NCBI RefSeq assembly: GCF_019972815.1
Contig: NZ_BPPA01000014.1
Coordinates: forward strand, 18,785-82,784
Source: Lactobacillus huangpiensis
Lineage (GTDB): Bacteria > Bacillota > Bacilli > Lactobacillales > Lactobacillaceae
DNA length: 64,000 bases
Reading direction: 5' to 3'
Part shown: piece by piece, positions 1-9,730 of the stretch
Layout: each line of letters begins with the position of its first letter
Numbering within the stretch: position 1 is the stretch's first letter
Program-made: the position numbers and the translations under genes
The notes under the pieces: generated by a model
Told to the model about the DNA's origin: nothing
Seen by the model: the letters and a program-made list of their open reading frames with translations, nothing else
Databases searched by the model: none

Positions 1-403
1 CCCATTTTTCTTGCGGCATTAATTCCACTACCATATTAAACATTAACGGTATTGACAATCCTGCTCCAACCGAAGAAATCAAGCGACCTGCGAGTAAAAC
101 CCAGAAATTTGTTGCAAAACCAGCCACAATTGAACCAGCGATGAATGCAATTGCGGCAGTTAAAAACAATTGTCTTGCTGAAAAGCGGTCGTTTAGATAT
201 GAACTTGCAACCATTATTACAGAGATCATCAATAAATATCCCGTTGTAGTCCACTGAACTAATCCCAACCCAATATGAAATTGTTTCATCAATGTGGGAA
301 AAGTAACATTTAAACTTGTTTCTGTCAAAATGGAAACAAAAGCCATTAAAGCACAACTGATAATTGCCAGAACCCTCTTGGGTGTTTCTTTCTTTTCTTC
401 CAT
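1..403 (-). CDS. DHA2-family MFS drug exporter, N-terminal part (cut by window edge)
   Basis: This frame reads leftward from ATG at 401-403 and runs off the window after 134 codons. An AGGGAG ribosome site lies about 10 nt upstream of the start. The translation starts MEEKKETPKRVLAIISCAL and contains the first membrane segments of a DHA2 (EmrB/QacA-like) proton-driven exporter, including LTETSLNVTFPTLM, VQWTTTGYLL and the motif-C-like stretch AGRLISSVGAGLSIPLMFN. It closely resembles the first 130 residues of the DHA2 exporter at 45879-47276, so the two are paralogues. The substrate cannot be told. A 106-codon reading frame on the opposite phase is only a shadow of this gene. Confidence 0.85.
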   Translation of the reverse strand, partial: MEEKKETPKRVLAIISCALMAFVSILTETSLNVTFPTLMKQFHIGLGLVQWTTTGYLLMISVIMVASSYLNDRFSARQLFLTAAIAFIAGSIVAGFATNFWVLLAGRLISSVGAGLSIPLMFNMVVELMPQEKW

Positions 404-592
404 ATAATTAAATCTCCCTAATAAAAAAGGTTAAAAGTCAAAAACTTTTACCCTTTCCATAATGGTTAACATGAATAGATACAATGTACAGGATGATATA
501 TATTTTATATTTAATTTATATCAATATAGCTTGTATAAAGTAAGCATATAATTATAATAAGCTTATTTTAAAAAAGTTTCAATAATAAAAAA
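404..592. other. intergenic, promoter region of the MFS gene
   Basis: AT-rich spacer between the exporter start and the pgi stop. It must hold the exporter promoter. I see no convincing hairpin terminator for pgi here and no ORF with a ribosome site. Confidence 0.4.
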
Positions 593-1942
593 TTATTTTT
601 CTTCCTTGAATCTAGCTGTCAAATCATCGTGTAATTCTTCATAACCTGGTTTATTAAGCAATCCAAACATGTTCCGTTTATATTCTTCAACACCAGGTTG
701 GTTGAATGGATTAATGCCATTAACGTAGCCAGAAACAGCAATTGCCAGTTCAAAGAAGTAAATTAGGTAACCTAAAGTGTGTTCTGTTTGATCAGGAATA
801 TTAACTGTCATAACAGGAACACCACCATCAGTGTGAGCAAGAACAACTCCTTCATAGGCACGTTCATTTACAAAGTTTAAACTTTTGCCAGATAAGAAAT
901 TTAACTGGTCTAAATTACGATCATCAGAAGGGATTTTCACATCATTTGCCGGATTTTCGACTCTAATAACTGTTTCGAAAAGATTTCTTCTGCCTTCTTG
1001 AATATATTGACCCAATGAGTGCAAATCAGTCGTAAAGTTGGCACTGGCCGGCCAAATGCCCTTATTATCCTTTCCTTCTGATTCTCCCATTAATTGTTTG
1101 CACCATTCACTGAACATTCTTAAAGTTGGTTCATAGTTTTCAACAATTTCAGTGGTGTAGCCTTTGCGATAAAGAATATTACGCAAAGCAGCATATTGAT
1201 AAGGAGTCGCGTTGCTTAAATCCGTATTAGTATACTCTGCTCTGGCATCAGCAGCGCCTTTCATTAATTGGTCAATATCAGCTCCCGAAACTGAAATCGG
1301 CAACAAACCAACAGCTGATAGTACGCTGTAGCGTCCACCAATGTCATCCGGCACAACAAATTCTTCATAACCTTCAGCATCTGCTTCAGTTTTTAAAGCT
1401 CCTTTAGCACGATCTGTTGTAGCAAAAATTCTATTCTTAGCCTCATCTGCGCCATACTTCTCAATCAATTTATCTTTAAAAATTCGAAAAGCAACAGCTG
1501 GTTCAGTAGTAGTACCAGATTTAGAAATTACATTAACACTAAAGTCCTTGTCACCGAGCCATTCAATCAAATCATGCAAATATGAACCTGATAAGGAGTT
1601 GCCGCAGAATACAACAGTAGGATATTTTTCTTTACCCTTGCCATAAAATGCACCATTTAAAAACTCAATAGCTGCTTGAGCGCCTAAATATGAACCACCA
1701 ATACCGATACAAACTAAAACTTCAGAGTCACCTTGAATCTTTTGGGCTGCTTTTTTGATTCTGGCAAATTCCTCTTTGTCATAATTAACCGGCAAATCGA
1801 CCCAACCTAGAAAATCATTGCCTGCACCTGAACCATCTCTAAGTTCTTTATCGGCAACGTTAACTAAAGCTTGCATCTCACCTAGTTCATTATCGTGAAC
1901 AAATGGTGTCAGTTTTGTACCATCAAATTTAATTAAACTCAT
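593..1942 (-). CDS. pgi: glucose-6-phosphate isomerase
   Basis: Cytosolic glycolytic enzyme that interconverts glucose-6-phosphate and fructose-6-phosphate. The 449-residue product has the SIS-fold sugar-phosphate site ([12 protein letters not shown]), the PGI signature region [16 protein letters not shown], and [17 protein letters not shown]. The length fits the bacterial family. I start at the ATG at 1940-1942 (MSLIKFDG), which sits 9-10 nt after GGAGAG. A GTG two codons upstream lies too close to that ribosome site. The gene stands alone, with a VanZ-like gene 79 nt upstream on the same strand. Confidence 0.97.
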   Translation of the reverse strand: MSLIKFDGTKLTPFVHDNELGEMQALVNVADKELRDGSGAGNDFLGWVDLPVNYDKEEFARIKKAAQKIQGDSEVLVCIGIGGSYLGAQAAIEFLNGAFYGKGKEKYPTVVFCGNSLSGSYLHDLIEWLGDKDFSVNVISKSGTTTEPAVAFRIFKDKLIEKYGADEAKNRIFATTDRAKGALKTEADAEGYEEFVVPDDIGGRYSVLSAVGLLPISVSGADIDQLMKGAADARAEYTNTDLSNATPYQYAALRNILYRKGYTTEIVENYEPTLRMFSEWCKQLMGESEGKDNKGIWPASANFTTDLHSLGQYIQEGRRNLFETVIRVENPANDVKIPSDDRNLDQLNFLSGKSLNFVNERAYEGVVLAHTDGGVPVMTVNIPDQTEHTLGYLIYFFELAIAVSGYVNGINPFNQPGVEEYKRNMFGLLNKPGYEELHDDLTARFKEEK

Positions 1943-2021
1943 AAACACGCTCTCCTTACTGAATTAAATATGTATTTCACAAGAACATTTTAGCAATCTT
2001 ATTTTACAAATACCAGTGCTT

Positions 2022-2648
2022 TTAGTTAGTTTTATGGGTCCTTCTCCTGATTATCATTACAAGCCAATAGCAGAAATATCCAATTACCGTTCCGCAACTG
2101 TTAAAGAACACATCATCAATATCTGTAACTCCAGTTTCCAGTAAAAACTGCATCCCTTCAATAAAAACTGAAAAAATGATACCAGCGAGAACAACACGCC
2201 AAAAGGTTTGTTTTTTGGAAAAAACAAATGGTGATAAAAATCCAAATGGAATAAAGCACAGGATGTTACCCAATGAATTGTATACAAAGTCTAGCCTGCT
2301 GGGTGCATGATACATTTTCCAGGTTTCCCTCAAAAAGACAAAATTTATTTCGTTTAAAGGTCTGTGCAGATTAAGGGTCAGGTTCCAGGGAAAATAAGTG
2401 TTACGAAAAGTAGTTAACATCAGCACTAAAATTAAATAAAAAGCAAATAACCATACTGACGCTTCAGATTTAATTGTACGCCGACTCCTAATAGTCATTA
2501 GCCAGATTAAGCGTATTACCATAAAAAACAGGAAATAAAAGATAGTTTTATCAAGTGCCAGTACAATCAACTTAATCAAAGCAAAATGATTTATTTTAGT
2601 AGCGTAAAGTTGCGAAAGCAGGTTATATAGTGGTCCTAAAAATATCAT
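2022..2648 (-). CDS. VanZ-like integral membrane protein
   Basis: A 208-residue protein with about five hydrophobic segments. The region LDFVYNSLGNILCFIPFGFL, followed by EGMQFLLETGVTDIDDVFFN and GTVIGYF, is the typical VanZ-like core. VanZ in enterococci gives low-level teicoplanin resistance by an unknown mechanism, and most lactobacillar members have no known role. The start is ATG at 2646-2648 behind a modest TAGGA ribosome site. It faces away from the LtaS-family gene at 2791, so the roughly 140-nt gap holds divergent promoters. Confidence 0.85.
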   Translation of the reverse strand: MIFLGPLYNLLSQLYATKINHFALIKLIVLALDKTIFYFLFFMVIRLIWLMTIRSRRTIKSEASVWLFAFYLILVLMLTTFRNTYFPWNLTLNLHRPLNEINFVFLRETWKMYHAPSRLDFVYNSLGNILCFIPFGFLSPFVFSKKQTFWRVVLAGIIFSVFIEGMQFLLETGVTDIDDVFFNSCGTVIGYFCYWLVMIIRRRTHKTN

Positions 2649-2790
2649 TCTGATTCAATTCCTAAAATATAGTTCATTTAAATTATACTCAAGTTTCTGC
2701 TATTAATTATTAAAAAAGGTCTAACAAAACAGAAAAGATTGTCTAAAAGGACAGAAACTTTTAAAATAGTCTGATAAGGGAGAGTTCATT

Positions 2791-4983
2791 TTGAATAAAA
2801 AAAATCTGACTAACTTCATTCAGACTCGTATAGGCTTTTTCTGCCTTCTGATTGTTTTGTTTGCGCTCAAGTACATTTTTGCAGCCTACCATGATTTCAA
2901 TTTGGGTATTTCAGATCCTTATCAACATATTATCATGTGGTTAAGTCCTGTTGGTAGTGCAATTTTACTAATGAGCATTGGATTATATTTTTCCAAGCCT
3001 CTTGTTTCATATTGTGCAATGGTCCTGCTTGATGTAGCAAATTCGGGACTGTTATTTGCTAATGTTCTTTACTACCGTCAATTTTCTGATTTTATTACGG
3101 TGAAGACCATTACTAATGCTGGTAAAGTTGCACCTGGCTTAGGAAAAAGTGCAGTCGCACTGCTTCAACCTTCTGACCTGTTGTTGTGGCTTGACCTTAT
3201 CATAATTATCATATTACTAATTTCGCACAAAATCAGAATTGATCAAAAATCTTTTGGCCTCCTTACACCTTTTGCTGTTACTTCAGTTGGTGCTTTAATT
3301 TTAGTGCTAAATGTTTTTTTGGCTGAATCTTCCAGACCACGCTTGTTAGGTACCACATTCGATCGTTCATACATTGTTAAATATCTTGGTATTGATACCT
3401 ACACGGTTTATGATGCTGTTAAAAATGAACAAACCGAACAGGTAAATAAAAATGCCAATACTGCTGATTTAAATAAAATTTTAGCTTATACCAAAAAAAA
3501 TAAATTACCAGTAAATACAGAATATTTTGGTAAAGAAAAAGGCAAAAATGTAATAGTAATTCATTTGGAAAGCTTTCAACAGTTTTTAATTGATTTAAAA
3601 ATTAATGGTAAGGAAGTTACTCCCTATCTCAATTCACTTTATCACAACAAACATACATTAAGTTTTGCCAATTTTTACCACCAAGTTGGAATTGGCCGAA
3701 CCAGTGACGCCGAAAACATGTTGGAAACCAGTACCTATGGTATTTCTGACGGATCATTATTCACTGCCATGGGCAGCTCAAATACTTTTCAGGCTGCTCC
3801 TCAAATTTTGCGTCAACAAGGCAACTATACTTCTGCTGTATTTCATGGAAATGTTGGCACTTTTTGGAACCGTGATGATGTTTATAAAAATATGGGTTAT
3901 AACTATTTCTTTGACCAAAATTACTTTAGTCATGATAAAAATGACCATATTGGCTATGGCATCAAAGATAAAATTATGTTTGCTGAAAGTATCAAATATT
4001 TAGAAAGAATGCAGCAGCCTTTTTATACTAAATTTATTACCGTTACAAATCATACTCCCTTTGACATGGACGAAGAGGATCTGGATCCGAGCTTTAAAAC
4101 CAGTGATACTTCAGACAATTCAATTAATAACTACTTTGAAACAGCTCATTATTTGGATCAATCTATCCGAGAATTTTTCAATTACCTGAAGAAATCAGGT
4201 TTGATTAAAAATACTATGGTTGTAATTTATGGAGATCATTATGGACTAACTAATTCTGAAAATGAAACTTTGGCACCAATCGTAGGTGAAAGTTCTGACA
4301 CTTGGAATACCTATAATAATGTTCAAATGCAACGTGTACCTTTTATGATACATGCTACGAATTTAAAGGGAAAAATCAAACAGGAAGTTGCAGGTGAAAT
4401 AGATGTATTGCCGACTTTGCTCCATCTTCTGGGAATTTCAAATCGCAATTATATACAGTTTGGCAGTGATCTGCTAGCTCCAAAATATCGCCCGTGGCTT
4501 ACTTTTAGGAACGGCACTATTGTTAGTCAGAAATACGTTATTATTGGAGGTAAGGGGTTAAAGGGCATTGTTTACGACCGTAAAAGTGGCAAGCAGATCA
4601 TTAATTTTACTGAACAAGAAAAATATGAAATTACAAAATTAGCAAAAGAAGGCAAAATGTCACTGAAATACTCTGACTTACTAAATAATCATAATTTGTT
4701 GCGTTTCTATACTCCCAGCGGCTTTAAACCTGTTGACCCTACACAGTTCGACTATTTAACCAATTATAGACAGATGGAAGAGCTCCGGCAGAAATTGAAA
4801 AATAAATCCACAGCTCTTATAAACAAACAACGCAAATCTACTACCAGATTATACAAAACGGACGCTACTGAGCTTGAGGGTCGTGAAGATGAAATCACAA
4901 CAATTCCAGAATCTGTTTCGGGCAATCATTTAACTGAAAAGCAGAATAAACCTGGAAAAAATCGTAAAAAGTCATATAATTAA
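2791..4983 (+). CDS. LtaS-family lipoteichoic acid synthase / phosphoglycerol transferase
   Basis: Membrane enzyme expected to transfer glycerol-phosphate from phosphatidylglycerol onto lipoteichoic acid or another wall polymer outside the cell. It has about five N-terminal membrane segments (residues 12-180) and then an extracellular sulfatase-like domain. The LtaS metal and catalytic residues are present: Glu260 in VIHLESF, the nucleophile Thr304 in GIGRTSDAEN, and Asp482-His483 in VVIYGDHYG. The 730-residue length exceeds the usual ~640-700. The extra residues form a charged Lys/Glu/Thr-rich tail after about residue 650. The start is TTG at 2791, 8 nt after AAGGGAGAG. An SPFH gene follows after 35 nt, so the two are probably co-transcribed. 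Confidence 0.9.
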   Translation: MNKKNLTNFIQTRIGFFCLLIVLFALKYIFAAYHDFNLGISDPYQHIIMWLSPVGSAILLMSIGLYFSKPLVSYCAMVLLDVANSGLLFANVLYYRQFSDFITVKTITNAGKVAPGLGKSAVALLQPSDLLLWLDLIIIIILLISHKIRIDQKSFGLLTPFAVTSVGALILVLNVFLAESSRPRLLGTTFDRSYIVKYLGIDTYTVYDAVKNEQTEQVNKNANTADLNKILAYTKKNKLPVNTEYFGKEKGKNVIVIHLESFQQFLIDLKINGKEVTPYLNSLYHNKHTLSFANFYHQVGIGRTSDAENMLETSTYGISDGSLFTAMGSSNTFQAAPQILRQQGNYTSAVFHGNVGTFWNRDDVYKNMGYNYFFDQNYFSHDKNDHIGYGIKDKIMFAESIKYLERMQQPFYTKFITVTNHTPFDMDEEDLDPSFKTSDTSDNSINNYFETAHYLDQSIREFFNYLKKSGLIKNTMVVIYGDHYGLTNSENETLAPIVGESSDTWNTYNNVQMQRVPFMIHATNLKGKIKQEVAGEIDVLPTLLHLLGISNRNYIQFGSDLLAPKYRPWLTFRNGTIVSQKYVIIGGKGLKGIVYDRKSGKQIINFTEQEKYEITKLAKEGKMSLKYSDLLNNHNLLRFYTPSGFKPVDPTQFDYLTNYRQMEELRQKLKNKSTALINKQRKSTTRLYKTDATELEGREDEITTIPESVSGNHLTEKQNKPGKNRKKSYN

Positions 4984-5018
4984 GAAATAATCATAATTTT
5001 TTAATTTGGGAGGTTAAA

Positions 5019-5885
5019 ATGAAATTTATCATAATTGTCGTGCTGATTTTGCTTTTATTATGCTCTATGTGCCGTGTTGTCCCGCAAAACAATGAAGGTT
5101 TAATAGAAACATTAGGCAAATATTCCAGAACCGTAAAAGCTGGTTTAGTACTAATCATTCCGGTAATACAGAGATTGCGCAAAGTTTCCCTGGCGATGTT
5201 TCCGGCAGAAATTTCGAAATATTCAATTATTACTAAAGACAATGCAGAAATTACTACCAGCTTAACCTTAAATTACTTAGTAACTGATTCATATAAGTAT
5301 TTTTACAATAATACAGATTCAGTTAAATCAATGGTTGAACTTATCCGTGGCCATTTAAGGGACATTATTGGACGGATGGATCTAAACGATGCTTTAGGCT
5401 CAACAAGTAGTATAAATAGTCAGCTTTCGGAAGCTATCGGTGATTTAACGGACGTTTATGGAATTCGTGTAGTCAGAGTCAACATTGACGAACTTTTGCC
5501 TAGCACTGAAATTCAAAAAGCCATGGACAAACAGTTAACTGCTGATCGTGAGAAAATAGCTGCTATTGAAAAGGCTGAAGGTGAAGCTAAAAATATTGAA
5601 TTGACTACAAAAGCTAAAAATGATGCTTTAATTGCAACAGCTAAGGCTAAGGCAGAAGCTGTTAAAACAGGAGCAGATGCTGAAGCATATCGTATAGATC
5701 AATTGCAAGCGAGTCTGGCTAAGGCTAGTGACGGATACTTTAAAAATCAGAGTCTGGACAGTTTCAATAATTTAGCCAAGGGACCTGACAACTTAATTGT
5801 AGTTAATAAAGATGACCTCACAAATCTGGGAAGCATCCCAGCAACTGCAAAGATTTGGCATGAGACAACTAAAGATAAAGAATAA
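5019..5885 (+). CDS. SPFH/band-7 (stomatin/prohibitin-like) membrane protein
   Basis: A 288-residue protein anchored by one N-terminal hydrophobic segment (residues 2-17). A band-7 domain follows (about 20-190, with VVPQNNEGLIETLGKYSRTV near the membrane), then an Ala/Lys/Glu-rich coiled coil (about 170-235). Such proteins form oligomeric rings and organise membrane microdomains or regulate membrane proteases. Its position 35 nt behind an LtaS-type enzyme suggests an envelope role, but this is inference. ATG at 5019 follows GGGAGG. A palindromic terminator comes right after the stop. Confidence 0.88.
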   Translation: MKFIIIVVLILLLLCSMCRVVPQNNEGLIETLGKYSRTVKAGLVLIIPVIQRLRKVSLAMFPAEISKYSIITKDNAEITTSLTLNYLVTDSYKYFYNNTDSVKSMVELIRGHLRDIIGRMDLNDALGSTSSINSQLSEAIGDLTDVYGIRVVRVNIDELLPSTEIQKAMDKQLTADREKIAAIEKAEGEAKNIELTTKAKNDALIATAKAKAEAVKTGADAEAYRIDQLQASLAKASDGYFKNQSLDSFNNLAKGPDNLIVVNKDDLTNLGSIPATAKIWHETTKDKE

Positions 5886-5897
5886 ACTCTGAAAAAC

Positions 5898-5932
5898 AAA
5901 AAATCATTTCCAAATTTGGAAATGATTTTTTT
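5898..5932. terminator. bidirectional rho-independent terminator
   Basis: A near-perfect palindrome (AAATCATTTCC / GGAAATGATTT) with A-runs on the left and T-runs on the right. It closes both the SPFH gene and the converging histidine kinase gene, whose stop codon touches it. Confidence 0.85.
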
Positions 5933-7382
5933 AGTTTTCGAGATATTGTTCATATCCACGATCGAATAAAATAATAGTAAATTCTGCCCCATGATTCATT
6001 TCTGACTGCACGCTTATTTTGCCACCATGCTGTTTAACCAAAGAGGAAACTATCGACAATCCTAATCCATATTCTCCTCTTCCAGAGCGACTGCGGGATG
6101 GATCAGCTTTAAAGTATCTTTCAAAAACATATTTAATTTGTTGCTGATTCATCCCAATACCGTTATCTTCAACAATAATAGTTGTTGCATGTGCAACTCT
6201 ATAGCCGCTTATTTGAATTTTGCCATCAGCAGTAAATTGAATTGCATTCTGGACTAAATTGACCATTATTTGCGTAAAACGATCTTTATCAGCATAAATT
6301 GGCAGATCTCTTGGTGCATTGACAATTATTGTGTCATTAGCCTTAGCAGCATTTTGTTTAAGCTGCATTGTCACATCATCGAGCGTTTTTCTAGCATTAA
6401 AGGTGGTCTTAACTAAGTTTATTTGATTATTACGAATTTTCTCATAATCCAAATTTTCGTTAACTAATCGAATCAGTCGCTTAGTTTCCCTATTCATCAG
6501 GTCAATAGATTTAGGCTTTGCTTTATCAGGAATAGCATCATATTGCAAGCCCTCTAAAATACCATTAATGGTAGTCAGAGGGGTACGCATTTCATGTGCT
6601 GCATCAGCCATAAATTGATCACGTCTTTTTTCCTGCTCCTTAACTTCTTGGTTTGATTTCTTTAAAACGCGAACCATTTGATTGAAGTTGTCAGCCAGCT
6701 GGGTTATTTCGTCATGTCCACTGTAATTTGTTTGTACATCAAAATCACCAGCTGCAACTTTCTTTGTAGCAAGTGACAGTTTTTTTATTCTGTCCGTTGC
6801 ATAGAAGGAAAGAATGAAACTAAGCACCAGCCCAACGATTATTGCCGAAATAAGAGCATTAAACAAATTTTGCTTGGCTATGGTCACTGGCCTTTCAACT
6901 ATGGCAACTCGCACGCCTAGCCAAATCGCTCCAATGAATTTACCTTTGTTTTTCCATGGTAAGAGAACACCGGTACAAGCATCTTTTTTATGTCCTAAGC
7001 TGGAAAGTGCCTCATTATTATTTTTTATATGAAGCTTTTTCCCTTTCTTTAATTGCGCAACCCGCTGTGAGGTTAGTCGGATGTCTTCATTTTTCTTAGG
7101 ATAAATCTGAGCACCTTGATCATCAAAAACACTGAGATATACCCTGTCACTATGGAGAACAAATTCCAGTTTATGCAAAAATTTGGGATTCAACATAGCC
7201 GAGCCATCTTTTTTATCACTTTCAGCTAAAGTACCTAAAGCTGAGGCAAAGTCTTCCATTCTGCGATAATTATATTCATATGATTGTTTAGTTGCATTAT
7301 TTATTTCAGAAAAACCGATTATTGATACCGTAGTAAGAATGATAAGTAAAAAGCTAAGCATATGCTGATAAATTAACTTCAT
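5931..7382 (-). CDS. two-component sensor histidine kinase
   Basis: A 483-residue membrane kinase. Membrane segments at about 8-25 and 173-195 flank an extracytoplasmic sensor domain of about 145 residues that I cannot assign to a family. HAMP follows (about 195-245), then HisKA with phospho-acceptor His263 in AAHEMRTPLTT, and an HATPase domain with N box NLVQNAIQFT, G1 DNGIGM and G2 GLGLSIV. It phosphorylates the response regulator encoded 8 nt upstream (7391-8110). The signal is unknown. Confidence 0.93.
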   Translation of the reverse strand: MKLIYQHMLSFLLIILTTVSIIGFSEINNATKQSYEYNYRRMEDFASALGTLAESDKKDGSAMLNPKFLHKLEFVLHSDRVYLSVFDDQGAQIYPKKNEDIRLTSQRVAQLKKGKKLHIKNNNEALSSLGHKKDACTGVLLPWKNKGKFIGAIWLGVRVAIVERPVTIAKQNLFNALISAIIVGLVLSFILSFYATDRIKKLSLATKKVAAGDFDVQTNYSGHDEITQLADNFNQMVRVLKKSNQEVKEQEKRRDQFMADAAHEMRTPLTTINGILEGLQYDAIPDKAKPKSIDLMNRETKRLIRLVNENLDYEKIRNNQINLVKTTFNARKTLDDVTMQLKQNAAKANDTIIVNAPRDLPIYADKDRFTQIMVNLVQNAIQFTADGKIQISGYRVAHATTIIVEDNGIGMNQQQIKYVFERYFKADPSRSRSGRGEYGLGLSIVSSLVKQHGGKISVQSEMNHGAEFTIILFDRGYEQYLEN

Positions 7383-7390
7383 GTTAAAAC

Positions 7391-8110
7391 CTACGAATCA
7401 TCAAATTTATAGCCAACGCCCCAAACGGTTTGGATGACATTTGCACCTACTTTTTCCAATTTTTGGCGTAGTTTTTTTATATGTGCATCCACGGTGCGAT
7501 CTTCACCATAATAATCATAGCCCCAGACGGACTCTAATAATTGTTCACGAGAAAATACTTGTTTAGGCTTCTGTGCCATAGTATAAAGCAAATCAAACTC
7601 TTTAGGTGTAATATTTTCAACATATTGACCATCATAAAGCACTTCACGCCGACTTTTAGAAATTTTTATGTGATCCGTTTCGACATCAAATTTTTCAGTA
7701 TTCTCTGCTGATTTTGTTTGTTCTTGTTTATCCTCAATTCTAATTCTTCTTTGTAAAGCCTTGATGCGAGCTATTAAAGCCAGGGGACTAAACGGTTTGG
7801 ATACATAGTCGTCAGCACCAGCATTAAATCCTTGAATCTGTTCTTCTTCACTACTACGAGCAGTCAGCATGATAATTGGTATGGATGGTGAAATTGCACA
7901 AACTTCTTTAGCAACTTCTATGCCATCTTTTTTCGGCAAGTTAAGATCTAATGTTATTAAATCATATTGATCTGGATTTTTTGCAAACATTTTAACGGCT
8001 TGTTCTCCATCAGTCGCAATTTCAGTGGTCCATCCTTCTTTTTCAAAGAACATTTCCATCATTTCTGCAACCGACTGATCATCCTCGACCATTAAAATTT
8101 TCAATTTCAT
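7391..8110 (-). CDS. OmpR-family response regulator
   Basis: A 239-residue DNA-binding regulator. The receiver domain (1-120) has acidic residues Glu9-Asp10, phospho-acceptor Asp55 in ITLDLNLP and Lys in YVSKPFSP. A winged-helix domain follows (about 140-237), with VDAHIKKLRQKLE as recognition helix and GVGYKF at the end. The partner kinase lies 8 nt downstream. The start codon overlaps the stop of the preceding membrane-protein gene (ATGA, 8107-8110), so the three genes form one operon. Confidence 0.95.
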   Translation of the reverse strand: MKLKILMVEDDQSVAEMMEMFFEKEGWTTEIATDGEQAVKMFAKNPDQYDLITLDLNLPKKDGIEVAKEVCAISPSIPIIMLTARSSEEEQIQGFNAGADDYVSKPFSPLALIARIKALQRRIRIEDKQEQTKSAENTEKFDVETDHIKISKSRREVLYDGQYVENITPKEFDLLYTMAQKPKQVFSREQLLESVWGYDYYGEDRTVDAHIKKLRQKLEKVGANVIQTVWGVGYKFDDS

Positions 8111-8502
8111 TTTCGGTCCCTAAATCCTTTTGTTCTCTCCTTTTTTACTTTGTCAGGGTCTACGTAATCTGCTGGCAATTCATGGCGTTTTTGCAAAAAG
8201 CTTTTTAAACTTTTTTCCGTAGCCATGATTGGAAAGATAATGAAAAGATAAAATGTCAGCAGCCAAAGTAAAAAATATCGATCCCATTTAAGCAAATGGA
8301 TTCCAATCCCTAATACTAATTGGATTAAACCAAATATAATAAAATAGTAACTTGCCTTGTGCTGAGCAAATTTGAAACTAGCTTTATTAACTTGGGCCAA
8401 GTACGAATAATAACTATAAAATGGACGTGGTCTTTTAGGAGGCGATATCAGCCATAACAGTCCAACCACTATCATAATCGAACCGCATGCTATATAAATC
8501 AT
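8107..8502 (-). CDS. small membrane protein of unknown function in two-component operon
   Basis: 131 residues with three or four hydrophobic segments: one at the N-terminus (MIYIACGSIMIVVGLLWLIS), a pair in the middle and one near residue 90. A charged C-terminal tail is rich in Lys and Arg. I do not recognise the family. The four-base overlap with the response regulator and the 25-nt gap from manA indicate an operon. It could be an accessory to the sensor kinase, but that is only position-based. Confidence 0.75.
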   Translation of the reverse strand: MIYIACGSIMIVVGLLWLISPPKRPRPFYSYYSYLAQVNKASFKFAQHKASYYFIIFGLIQLVLGIGIHLLKWDRYFLLWLLTFYLFIIFPIMATEKSLKSFLQKRHELPADYVDPDKVKKERTKGFRDRK

Positions 8503-8527
8503 TCTTTTTTCCTTTCCACCTTAAGAA

Positions 8528-9496
8528 TTAATCCTGATTACCAGGAGCAGAAATAACCATTTTCATATTACCTGAAAATTTAAATTCCTTAATATTATTT
8601 GGAATTATCATATTCGTGCCAATAGATAAATTGAAAGTCTTGTTTTCGCACTCAATTGTACCTGAACCATTGATAATGGTTACTAATAAAAATGGATGTT
8701 TATTTAAACCAGTATTCCATTGACCATTTAGATCTATTTGCCATAGATAAAAATGGGGAGACAATGGTGGCTCAACCAATGTCTTAATCGTGGCATCTTG
8801 TTTTTTACTAGTTGTTATTTTAAGTTTTGGGTCAACATGAGGTACCTGAGTTACGTCAATAGACTTCTGGGTATGCAGCTGCCTTTTTTTACCAGTTTTC
8901 TGATCTACACGATCATAATCATATAAACGGTATGTAACATCACTTGACTGCTGCGTTTCAATGACTAGGATTCCTTTAGTCAGTGCGTGAATCGTTCCTG
9001 AAGGAACATAGAAAAAGTCACCAGCTTTAACAGGAACCTTGCGCAATAATTTGTCCCACTCGTCCTTGTGAATCATTTCAGCAAGTTCTGAATGTGTTTT
9101 AGCAGTATGACCATATATTAGATATGATCCTGGATCTGCTTGTAAAACATACCAGCTTTCTGTTTTTCCACTGTCATTTTCTACTTTGCGAGCATATTCA
9201 TCATTTGGATGAACTTGCACAGATAAATTATCATTGGCATCCAAAAACTTAACGAGGAGCGGAAATTCCTTACTCTTGGGGTTACCAAATAGTTCCGGAT
9301 TTTCATAATATACTTTACGTAAACTCTGTCCTTTAAAGTCACCGTTTGTAATAGTTGAAGCGTCATCCTTATATCCGGAAATAACCCAAGCTTCACCAAC
9401 TTTACCGTCAGGTATATCGTAATTAAAAATAGTTTTTAATTTTCGTCCACCCCAAATTTTGGGTCTAAAATATGGGGTAAGAAAAAATGGCTCCAT
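8528..9496 (-). CDS. manA: mannose-6-phosphate isomerase, class I
   Basis: Cytosolic zinc enzyme that interconverts mannose-6-phosphate and fructose-6-phosphate. It links mannose use to glycolysis and supplies mannose-6-phosphate for glycans. The 322-residue cupin protein carries FRPKIWGGRKL near the N-terminus and the zinc ligands His96 (VQVHPND), Glu114 (TESWYVL) and His170 (PSGTIHAL), typical of the short Firmicutes type. I start at ATG 9494-9496 (MEPFF) because GAGGTG lies 6 nt before it. The GTG three codons upstream is part of that ribosome site. Confidence 0.95.
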   Translation of the reverse strand: MEPFFLTPYFRPKIWGGRKLKTIFNYDIPDGKVGEAWVISGYKDDASTITNGDFKGQSLRKVYYENPELFGNPKSKEFPLLVKFLDANDNLSVQVHPNDEYARKVENDSGKTESWYVLQADPGSYLIYGHTAKTHSELAEMIHKDEWDKLLRKVPVKAGDFFYVPSGTIHALTKGILVIETQQSSDVTYRLYDYDRVDQKTGKKRQLHTQKSIDVTQVPHVDPKLKITTSKKQDATIKTLVEPPLSPHFYLWQIDLNGQWNTGLNKHPFLLVTIINGSGTIECENKTFNLSIGTNMIIPNNIKEFKFSGNMKMVISAPGNQD

Positions 9497-9660
9497 TATG
9501 ATCACCTCACTATTAGTTTAATCTTTTAAACTATAAATTTAAAACTATTTTTTCAAATATGAAAACAAATGTTATTATTTTAAAAGCTGATTCCATAATA
9601 AAATATTTATAATAAATAATTTAGTTTATTTTAATATAACGTTTCAAAAATACCAAAGAA

Positions 9661-9691
9661 AAAACCTGTCATATTGTTTTGACAGGTTTTT
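9661..9691 (-). terminator. rho-independent terminator of glpO
   Basis: AAAACCTGTCA / TGACAGGTTTT stem with an 8-9 nt loop, 40 nt after the glpO stop. It has T-runs in the leftward direction and A-runs on the other side, so it may also work rightward. Confidence 0.8.
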
Positions 9692-9730
9692 AAATGGGGA
9701 ATAATTTACTACTATTTTTATTGTTTTCTT

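Noticed and set aside
36..356. A 106-codon frame at the left edge with many Cys and Phe
   Set aside because: It is the wrong phase of the DHA2 exporter gene; the true frame has membrane segments and a ribosome site.
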